From assembly GCF_001509485.1 (NCBI RefSeq), contig NZ_LLZI01000135.1, positions 16,892-80,891 of the forward strand: a stretch of DNA of 64,000 nucleotides, written 5' to 3'. How positions within the stretch are numbered: position 1 is the stretch's first letter; the number at the start of each line of letters is the position of its first letter. Shown in pieces: positions 55,147 to 61,931 of the stretch. The stretch comes from Streptomyces sp. NRRL F-4489. Lineage in GTDB: Bacteria; Actinomycetota; Actinomycetes; Streptomycetales; Streptomycetaceae. The translations under genes were made by a program, and so were the position numbers. The notes beneath the pieces were generated by a model. The model saw nothing but the letters and a program-made list of their open reading frames with translations. It was not told the DNA's origin and ran no database searches.

Positions 55147-55707
55147 ATGCCGTCCTTCCTGGAGACCGGCCGTCTCGTCCTGCGCGCCTTCACCGTCGCC
55201 GACATCGACCACCTGCACGCTCTGGACAGCGACCCCGAGGTCATGCGCTTCCTCAACGGTGGCCGCCCCACCAGCCGCGAGGCGATCAAAACGCGGTCCC
55301 TGCCGCGACTCCTGCACGACTACCCGTGCTGGAACACCCGCGGATACTGGGCCGCGGAGGAGAAAGCCTCCGGCGCATTCCTGGGCTGGTTCGAATTCCG
55401 GCCGCTGGAGGACCACAGCCCCGCCGTGGTCGAACTCGGTTACCGGTTGAACCAAGCGGCATGGGGACACGGTTACGCCACCGAGGGATCCCGCGCCCTG
55501 ATCCATAAGGGATTCACCGACCTTGGGGTCGAGCTGGTCACGGCGAACACCATGGCCGTCAACGTCCGTTCCCGCCGCGTCATGGAAAAGTCGGGCCTGT
55601 CCTTCGTCCGGAATACCACCCGGGACTGGCCGGAGGCGATCGAGGGCTCCGAACACGGTGAGGTCGCGTACGAACTCACCCGCAGCGAGTGGGAAGCACG
55701 TCAGTAG
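55147..55707 (+). CDS. GNAT family N-acetyltransferase
   Basis: A 186-residue acetyltransferase of the RimJ/RimL-like group: LETGRLVLRAFTVADIDHLH, VELGYRLNQAAWGHGYATEG with the acetyl-CoA loop (AWGHGYA), and VNVRSRRVMEKSGLSFVRNT. It is monocistronic and follows the two-component system on the same strand by 105 bp. Substrate unknown. Confidence 0.87.
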   Translation: MPSFLETGRLVLRAFTVADIDHLHALDSDPEVMRFLNGGRPTSREAIKTRSLPRLLHDYPCWNTRGYWAAEEKASGAFLGWFEFRPLEDHSPAVVELGYRLNQAAWGHGYATEGSRALIHKGFTDLGVELVTANTMAVNVRSRRVMEKSGLSFVRNTTRDWPEAIEGSEHGEVAYELTRSEWEARQ

Positions 55708-55710
55708 GCG

Positions 55711-56343
55711 TCAACGGACCAGGTGGCAACGCGCCTTGGCGCGGAGGTGGCGTGCCCCAGCGGTAGTCGGCCAGGTCGCCCGCGAGTTCTTCCTCGTCGC
55801 CGTCGCGGATTGCGTAGCGCGCTTGCTGTAGGGCGAATGTGCCGCGGATGGCGGCGATCCGGGTGCGGAGTCCGTGCTGCGACCAGTCGCCCAGGGCGAG
55901 TACCCGCTCCAGGAGCCCGCGGCCATGGCTGGCTCCAATGGCTGCGAGGTCCTCGGCAGGGTCGCCGAGTGCGACCTCGTCCCAGTCGAGGACGCCGGAG
56001 AGGAGCGGCAGGCCACCTGAGCATCGTTGAGCGCTTCGGTGTCCAGTGGTTCTCCGGGGATGCGGGTGAGTACCAGGAACGGCGCCTCGTCGGTGCCGTG
56101 GGCGCCGCCCCGGAGCAGCGGCTCAGGTCTGCGGAAGCCGAGGTCGAGGCCGGCGAGTGCCTGGAGTGCGGCCACCCGCTCGGGCAGGCGGGCGGCCGCT
56201 GCCCGGGTGCGCGGCAGGCACACGACGCGGTCCGAGCCCATGGCCACGGTGTGGAATTGCCCCTGGCGCACGGTGACTTCGTCCGGATTGTCGTCGGGCA
56301 GGAGACGGCTCAGCAGAGCGCGATGCGTCGTCGTGAGGCTCAT
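55711..56343 (-). pseudogene. Aminoglycoside-phosphotransferase-like gene with internal deletion and frameshift
   Basis: The N-terminal ~105 codons read as the N lobe of an APH/choline-kinase-like protein (FHTVAMGSDRVVCLPRTRAA, then EAPFLVLTRIPGEPLDTEAL). At LNDAQ near 56020 the frame breaks. The C lobe is still readable one frame over: PLLSGVLDWDEVALGDPAED, a DWD/E metal-site motif, then HGLRTRIAAIRGTFALQQAR. The middle part, which must hold the catalytic HGD(L/I)xxxN loop, is missing. The original was probably ~290-300 residues. Not functional as seen. Confidence 0.8.
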
Positions 56344-56386
56344 GAGTACCCCATGGATCCTTCAGCCGAGCCATACGCGCACACCG

Positions 56387-57520
56387 TCAGGGGCCTTCCA
56401 GAGGGTAGTGACGCGGGGAGGCTTCCCCCTCCTCGCCCTCCTCGTGCTCGAAATGGACGTTGCCGTCTTCGTCGAGGAAGGGGTGGATGCGGTCGGGCTC
56501 CTGGCGGTTGCGGTCCGACGGGCGCGGGCCTTCGGGCCCGTCAGGGCCCCAGCGCACCAGGCGGCGGATGCGGCCGATCCGATAGACGGTGCCCAGGACT
56601 TCCAACTCGTTGAGGCGGTCGGCGCGCAGCCGGTCAGCGGCCTGGGCGTACGCGGCCAGCTCCTCGTCCGGGGAGTCGGGGTTCTCGGCGACGTGGGTCC
56701 GGGCGTCGGCTTCGTACCCGGCCTCCGGAGGGATGAGTCCGCGGCTGCGCGGGTCCCACCACACCAGGGAAAAGTCCAGCGTCTTCCGGGCGTCGTGCGG
56801 ACTGCCGTGCAGGCTGCTCGCCGGCTGCCATCCCGGGCGCTTCCGCTCCACGACCATGAATGTCGCGGGCAGCAGGAGGACGTCGGGGTGGGTCGCCAGT
56901 GCCCGCCGGGAATCGCGGCGCGCGTCGTCGGGGAATTCGTAGCCGCTGTAGGAGAAGCCGCGCAGCGCGAGCCGTTCCGCGGCCTGGGCCGGGGTGAGCG
57001 GCGCGTCGGGGTCCAGGACCAGGCCGTCATCGATCTCCACGTCCGAACCGCCGCGGCTCCAGTCAGGAGCGAGGGGATCCGGGTCGGTCGGGCGCGGCAG
57101 CTCGATCCCGTTGGGGCCCACGCCGGCGTACTCCTCAGCGCGCACGACGCGGTAGCGGGTGCCCAGCACGGTGAGTTCATTGACGCGCTCGCGCTCCAGC
57201 CGCCCGACCGCCGCCAGCAGGGCACGGCGCTCGGCCCGGTCCTGCGCCTCGTCCTTCGCGCGGAACCACAGCAGTGAGTTCAAGCTGTCGCGTGCCATCT
57301 GCGGGCAGCCGGACGACACCGGCACCACCACCCGCCACCGCTGCCCGTCGTCCGGGCCCTGCGCGGCGACACCGAACACCGGTCCGCGGACCGCGATATC
57401 ACCGGCGCGCACCGCGGCATCAATCGCATCGGCCTCCACAGCGGCCTCGACCGGCTCCACCGGAATCCTGACCACCACCGGCCGCATTCCGCCCGGCCGC
57501 ACGTCCCCAAGGTCGTCCAT
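56387..57520 (-). CDS. DUF5954 family protein, unknown function
   Basis: A 377-residue cytoplasmic protein of a Streptomyces-specific family (recalled as DUF5954). Seen: VVVPVSSGCPQMARDSLNSL, two related segments ending RERVNELTVLGTRYRVVRAE and RADRLNELEVLGTVYRIGRI (an internal repeat: RxNELxVLGTxYRxxR), and a C-terminal acidic stretch (FLDEDGNVHFEHEEGEEGEA). The family often has two copies of this motif. No catalytic residue can be named. ATG 57520 (MDDLGDVRPGG) is chosen over the upstream start, which adds only Arg-rich residues. Confidence 0.7.
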   Translation of the reverse strand: MDDLGDVRPGGMRPVVVRIPVEPVEAAVEADAIDAAVRAGDIAVRGPVFGVAAQGPDDGQRWRVVVPVSSGCPQMARDSLNSLLWFRAKDEAQDRAERRALLAAVGRLERERVNELTVLGTRYRVVRAEEYAGVGPNGIELPRPTDPDPLAPDWSRGGSDVEIDDGLVLDPDAPLTPAQAAERLALRGFSYSGYEFPDDARRDSRRALATHPDVLLLPATFMVVERKRPGWQPASSLHGSPHDARKTLDFSLVWWDPRSRGLIPPEAGYEADARTHVAENPDSPDEELAAYAQAADRLRADRLNELEVLGTVYRIGRIRRLVRWGPDGPEGPRPSDRNRQEPDRIHPFLDEDGNVHFEHEEGEEGEASPRHYPLEGP

Positions 57521-57668
57521 GCCCACATCCTGCCGACCGGGCCGTCCCCGCCACACGGCTTTCCGGCAAATTCCTGCTTTCTGCCACCCTGTTTCCTGGA
57601 TGCTTTACGACAGCAGTTCGACATGACGCACTCGGGGGCGCCCTCCAGGCCGCCCATCCGATGAATCC

Positions 57669-58103
57669 TCAGTCGAGACAGAACTCGTTGCCCTCGATGT
57701 CCTGCATCACGATGCAGGACTCATTAACGTCATCGGCAGGCAGTAGTTGCACCTGTACCGCGCCCAGCGCGACCAGTCGTGCGCACTCGGCCTCAAGTGC
57801 GGCGAGGCGCTCTTCGCCCACCAGCCCGGTGCCGGCCCGCACGTCGAGATGCACCCGGTTCTTGACGACCTTTCCCTCCGGAACGCGCTGGAAGAACAGC
57901 CGCGGACCCACACCTGAAGGGTCGATGCAGGCGAAGGCCGCGCCTTGTTGGTCAGGCGGCAGCGAGCGATCGAAATCGCCCCACGTGGGAAACCCCTCCG
58001 GCGGTGGCGGGACGACGTACCCCAACACCTCGCACCAAAAGCGAGCGACACGTTCGGGTTCCGCACAGTCGAAGGTGACTTGGAACTGCTTGATCGATGA
58101 CAT
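57669..58103 (-). CDS. VOC superfamily protein (glyoxalase-like)
   Basis: A 144-residue single-chain vicinal-oxygen-chelate protein: IKQFQVTFDCAEPERVARFW is the first beta-alpha unit, RVHLDVRAGTG the second, and MQDIEGNEFCLD the closing metal-region strand. The first-module metal ligand position is Gln/Thr rather than His, so it is more like the binding/resistance branch than a true glyoxalase I. Stand-alone gene. Confidence 0.8.
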   Translation of the reverse strand: MSSIKQFQVTFDCAEPERVARFWCEVLGYVVPPPPEGFPTWGDFDRSLPPDQQGAAFACIDPSGVGPRLFFQRVPEGKVVKNRVHLDVRAGTGLVGEERLAALEAECARLVALGAVQVQLLPADDVNESCIVMQDIEGNEFCLD

Positions 58104-58258
58104 CGGCGCACCATAGCAGGGGTTCTCCCCTCAGTTCCCGGTGTTTTTCGGCACGTTGCCGCGAGTACGGCCACCTGCCGGCCGCTGCCTGTCTCTCCTC
58201 CGCACAGGGGTGAGTCCGCGAGTGATCGGTTGTCAGCCGGCTCAGCGGTCGGGCACGG

Positions 58259-59134
58259 CTACTCGGCACCCTGTAGTTGCTCGAAGAGTTGGGGCAGTCG
58301 GCCGAGGCCGGCGGAGAGACGCAGGACATCGGCGTAGTCCCGGACCGCGACGATTTCTCCCGCGCGGGCCCGGAGGACCAGGACGAAGCCGGAGGTGAAG
58401 GGCTCGCCTGTCGTGTGGTTGACCGCGTCGAATTCATGCTCGGCGATGATCACCTCCGGGTCCGCCGTCTCGTGGACCCGTACGTCACGGAAGCCGACCA
58501 CCGGGGAGGGGTGCGGCGACTTCCAGGCACGGCTGAAACCCGCCCGGATCTCCTCGCGCCCCTCGTAGCGCGCCACCTGCCGCTGCGGGGCGAGGAAGAT
58601 TCCCAGTCCGGCGGCGACGAGCGAGCGGGCGAAGAAGTAGTCGGTGGTCGTGCCGCGGATCTCCGGTTCGAAACCGGCGCGGTCGGCGTAACGGCGTAGG
58701 TGCCTTGGTTTTGAGGCAGCCGAGGACCCAGGGTTCGGCTGCCAGGTCGGTGAGGGCGAGTGACGGGCGGTCGGCGAGGCGGTGCCCCTCGGGCAGGACG
58801 ACGTGCAGGGGGTCTTCCAGGAGCGCGGTCCAGCGCAGGCCGGCGCTCGGGCCCGGACGCCCGGCGGGCAGCGGGCCGTCGAAGTGGTAGGCGAGCGCGA
58901 GGTCGACGGCGCCTTGGCGACGGAGTCGGCGGCACCCACCATGATCTGGCCGGCCCGGGTGAGGGTGGCCCCGCGGGTGCTGCGCGCCACGACCTGGGCG
59001 CCCAGGCTGCGTTCCAACACGGCTATGTGCTGGGAGACGGCGGACGGGGTGAGGCGGAGAGCCGCGGCCGCCTTGCTGAAGCTGCCGTGGTCCGCCACCG
59101 CCCGCAGAACGCGGAGCCGTTGCACATCGATCAA
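58259..59134 (-). pseudogene. Chimeric remnant: LysR-family regulator joined to an NTF2-like tail
   Basis: The first ~70 codons are a LysR DNA-binding domain (MIDVQRLRVLRAVADHGSFS, then TPSAVSQHIAVLERSLGAQV). The effector domain is read in another frame (VDLALAYHFDGPLPAGRPGP, LLEDPLHVVLPEGHRLADRP, LTDLAAEPWVLGCLKT) and then returns to the first frame (IRGTTTDYFFARSLVAAGLG, FLAPQRQ). About 60 residues between the two domains are absent. After RYEG the sequence switches without a stop to an NTF2/SnoaL-like tail (VRVHETADPEVIIAEHEFDA, VLRARAGEIVAVRDYADVLR). So a LysR gene with at least two frameshifts and a deletion is fused to the 3' part of another gene. Confidence 0.75.
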
Positions 59135-59189
59135 CAGTATTCCTTAAGGCGTTTTCAGTCAGCGGCCAGTTCTGCTGAAGAGGGTAGGT

Positions 59190-59977
59190 CGGCAAGGTGG
59201 GGGGCATGCAACGGAAAGGTCTGCTACACGCCCGTACAGGCCGCGATCGCCGCGCGCGTCTTCGCCGGCCGTACCCGCCGATACGTCATGACCTCCACGA
59301 TCGAGGTCTACGACCCGATGACCGCCGCGCTGCCGGCCGTGCCGGCGGGTACCCCCGTACCGGAGGAGACCGTGGACCCGGCTGCCTGGCAGGTCGCCAT
59401 GGACCTGCCTTGGCACGATGCGGCATACCTGGCGGACCACTACGCCGAGGGGAAGCGCCAGGCAGAGGCCGTCCTGGCGCGAGCGCCCGGCTTCGCGTTC
59501 GCCGCCGTGCGGAGCGCGCACGTACTGGGCGGCGGGGAACGGGAGTTCACGGGCCGCTTGGCGTACTACGCGGAGCGCGTCTGCCGGGGCGAGGAGATCG
59601 CGGTGCACGAGGCGGCGCTGCCGACGGTGTTCATCCACTACGAGGAGTTGGCGGAGCTGCTGCGGTGGGCGGCGACCGCCACCGACTTCGCCGGTCCGGT
59701 GAACGCCTGCTCCGACGGTCCGCTCGACGTACGCGGCCTGGCGGCGCTGGTCGCCGCCCGGGCCGGCCGGGAGCCGGTCTTCCGGGTGGTCGCGGCCGAC
59801 GAGCCGGCTTCGCCGTTCTCCTACGACCGGCATTACGCGATGAGCAACGCGCGGGCGAGGGGACTGGGGTTCGCCTTTTCCCATGTCAGTGATTGGTTGC
59901 CTGGCGCCGTCGCGGAGGCCGTGAGTCCATTCTCCGAAGTTCCCTCCGCGTCCCTATCCATCAGCCACCCCGCCTGA
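59190..59977 (+). pseudogene. 5'-truncated NAD-dependent epimerase/dehydratase
   Basis: The frame reads as the C-terminal two thirds of an extended SDR: AAIAARVFAGRTRRYVMTST, IEVYDPM, the YAEGKRQAEAVLARAPGF segment with the YxxxK catalytic pair, RSAHVLGGGEREFTGRLAYY and FIHYEELAELLRWAATATDF. The N-terminal Rossmann part with GxxGxxG is missing; the upstream sequence is the LysR-chimera pseudogene on the other strand. The ORF has an in-frame ATG (59288, MTSTIEVYD) but the product would lack the cofactor site. Confidence 0.75.
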
Positions 59978-59993
59978 AGGAACACCGATCCCC

Positions 59994-60881
59994 ATGCAGC
60001 ACCACCGCCCCCTCGCCCACACCACCGTCGGCGCCATCGGCCTGGGCGCCATGCCGCTCTCCATCGAGCACCGCCCGGACGAGAGGCGGGCCATCGCCAC
60101 CGTCCACGCCGCCCTCGACGCCGGCGTCACCCTCATCGACACCGCCGACAGCTACCACTGGCACGCCGGCGAAACCGGCCACAACGAGCTGCTGATCGCC
60201 CGCGCCCTGGCCCGCTACGGCGGCGACACCTCCGGCGTCCTGGTCGCCACCAAGGGCGGCCGCGGGCGACCCGGCGACGGCAGTTGGACGGTCACCGGCA
60301 CCCCGGAACACCTCAAGCGCGCTGCGGAAGCCTCCGCCAAGCGGCTGGGCGTGGACGCGATCGGGCTGTACCAGTTGCACAAGCCGGACCCGGCCGTGCC
60401 GTGGGCGGAGTCCGTCGGCGCCCTGCGCGAACTCCTCGGCGCCGGTACGATCCGCGCCGCCGGTATCTCCAACGTCACCACCGCCCAGATCCGCCAGGCA
60501 CACGCGATCCTGGGCGACGGACTCGTCTCCGTACAGAACCAGTACTCGCCCGCCGTCCGCGACAGCGAGCCGCGGCCGCAGCTGAGCACCGAACTGGGAC
60601 TGGCGTTCCTGCCGTGGAGCCCCCTCGGCGGTATCTCCCGCAGCTCCCTGGACGGCCCCTCCGGTCCGACCTCGGTGGGCACCGCCTTCCATCGGGTCGC
60701 GGCCGAACACGGCGTCAGCCCGCAGCAGATCGCCTTGGCCTGGCTGCTCACCCGCTCCCCCGCCGTGATCCCGGTGCCGGGTGCCAGTCGCCCGGCCTCC
60801 ATCACGGACTCGGCCCGGGCCGCCGACCTCGTGCTGAGCGAGGCGGAGCCGGCCCGGCTCGATGAGGCACTGCCTGGCTGA
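59994..60881 (+). CDS. Aldo/keto reductase
   Basis: A 295-residue TIM-barrel AKR: LGAMPLSIEHR, catalytic Asp and Tyr in LIDTADSYHWHAG, Lys in VLVATKGGRGRPG, His in IGLYQLHKPDPAVPW, and the NADPH-binding VIPVPGASRPASITDSARAA near the C-terminus. NADPH-dependent carbonyl reduction. ATG 59994, 16 bp after the truncated epimerase, so it may be read through from there. Confidence 0.9.
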   Translation: MQHHRPLAHTTVGAIGLGAMPLSIEHRPDERRAIATVHAALDAGVTLIDTADSYHWHAGETGHNELLIARALARYGGDTSGVLVATKGGRGRPGDGSWTVTGTPEHLKRAAEASAKRLGVDAIGLYQLHKPDPAVPWAESVGALRELLGAGTIRAAGISNVTTAQIRQAHAILGDGLVSVQNQYSPAVRDSEPRPQLSTELGLAFLPWSPLGGISRSSLDGPSGPTSVGTAFHRVAAEHGVSPQQIALAWLLTRSPAVIPVPGASRPASITDSARAADLVLSEAEPARLDEALPG

Positions 60882-60938
60882 GACGGGGCGGGAAGAGGGG
60901 TCGGCCGGCAGGACGAGCGCGGGCACCGACAGCGAAAA

Positions 60939-60964
60939 GTCCCCTCCTCTTACGAGGAGGGGAC
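60939..60964. terminator. Intrinsic-type terminator hairpin
   Basis: gtcccctcctc, loop ttac, gaggaggggac: perfect 11-bp stem just after the aldo/keto reductase stop at 60881. It probably ends that transcript. The rest of 60882-61235 has no gene I can support. Confidence 0.7.
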
Positions 60965-61235
60965 CTTGCGATGGAGCGCCCGGCCGGCCTTGCACCTGCA
61001 TCTCCCACCGGTTGGTGGACGTCTTTCCTTGGACCACGGACGCCTGACTCCCACCCGCTGTCCGCGGGCCGAAGCTGCGTCATGATCATATCGCATGGGC
61101 GGGGGGCGGTGTCCACTTCCCTGGGTCGTCGAAGGCCGTTGCCTGGCCCACGGCTCGTTAAGGGCTGCCGCCCACCCGGCGGGGCGTCGTACGGTGCTGG
61201 GCTGAGCGAGGTCATCGTGAAAGGACGTCCGCGGT

Positions 61236-61886
61236 ATGCGCGCAAGGCTTGCCGGTGTCGGTGGTGTTCCGTACAAGGGGCTGATCCTGGACTTCGTGGG
61301 GGTGCTCACCGAAGGGGTGGCCCAGGCGCACGCGGAGTGGTGTGCCGCGCAGGGGCTGGCGCCGCGGGCGTGGGGGGAGACGCTCACCAACCATCCGGAG
61401 GCCCGGGCCCACTATCGGGCGCTTGAGGTGGGGGCCATGAGCCAGGCGGAGTTCAACCGGCGGACGGCGGAAGTCCTCGGGCTCGACGACGGTGAGAATC
61501 TGATGGGCCGGGTGTGGGCCGGCGTGCGGCCCGCCATGGGGATGATCGCGCTGGCCGAGGCCGCCCGGTCGGCCGGGTACGTGGTGGCGATGCTGTCCAA
61601 CAGCTTCGGACTGGATCCGTACGATCCGTACGCGCACATCGGGGTGTGGGAGCTGTTCGATGTGGCGGTGATCAGCGAACGCGAGCGGGTGGCGAAGCCT
61701 GATCCGGTGATCTACCAGCGCGTTCTCGAGCGGATGGGACTGTCCGCGGATGAGTGTGTGTTCGCGGATGACCGGAGGGAGAATCTGGCGCCGGCGGCGT
61801 CGCTGGGGATGCGTACGGTGCCTGTGACGAGCCCGGATGACGCCGTGGTGGTGCTGTCGGAGATTCTTGGGGTGGGGCGTGTCTGA
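61236..61886 (+). CDS. HAD-superfamily hydrolase
   Basis: A 216-residue HAD hydrolase of the sugar-phosphatase/haloacid-dehalogenase branch: motif I LILDFVGVLTEGV (nucleophile Asp; the usual second Asp is replaced), motif II VVAMLSNSFGLD, motif III Lys in ERVAKPDPVIY, motif IV VFADDRRENLAPAASLGM. Loss of the general-acid Asp in motif I is seen in haloacid dehalogenase-like and some other members. Cap domain ~20-95 is helical. Monocistronic; substrate unknown. Confidence 0.85.
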   Translation: MRARLAGVGGVPYKGLILDFVGVLTEGVAQAHAEWCAAQGLAPRAWGETLTNHPEARAHYRALEVGAMSQAEFNRRTAEVLGLDDGENLMGRVWAGVRPAMGMIALAEAARSAGYVVAMLSNSFGLDPYDPYAHIGVWELFDVAVISERERVAKPDPVIYQRVLERMGLSADECVFADDRRENLAPAASLGMRTVPVTSPDDAVVVLSEILGVGRV

Positions 61887-61931
61887 TCGGGCTGGTGGGG
61901 GCCGCCTCGTGGCCCCCTGGCCGGCCCCGTG

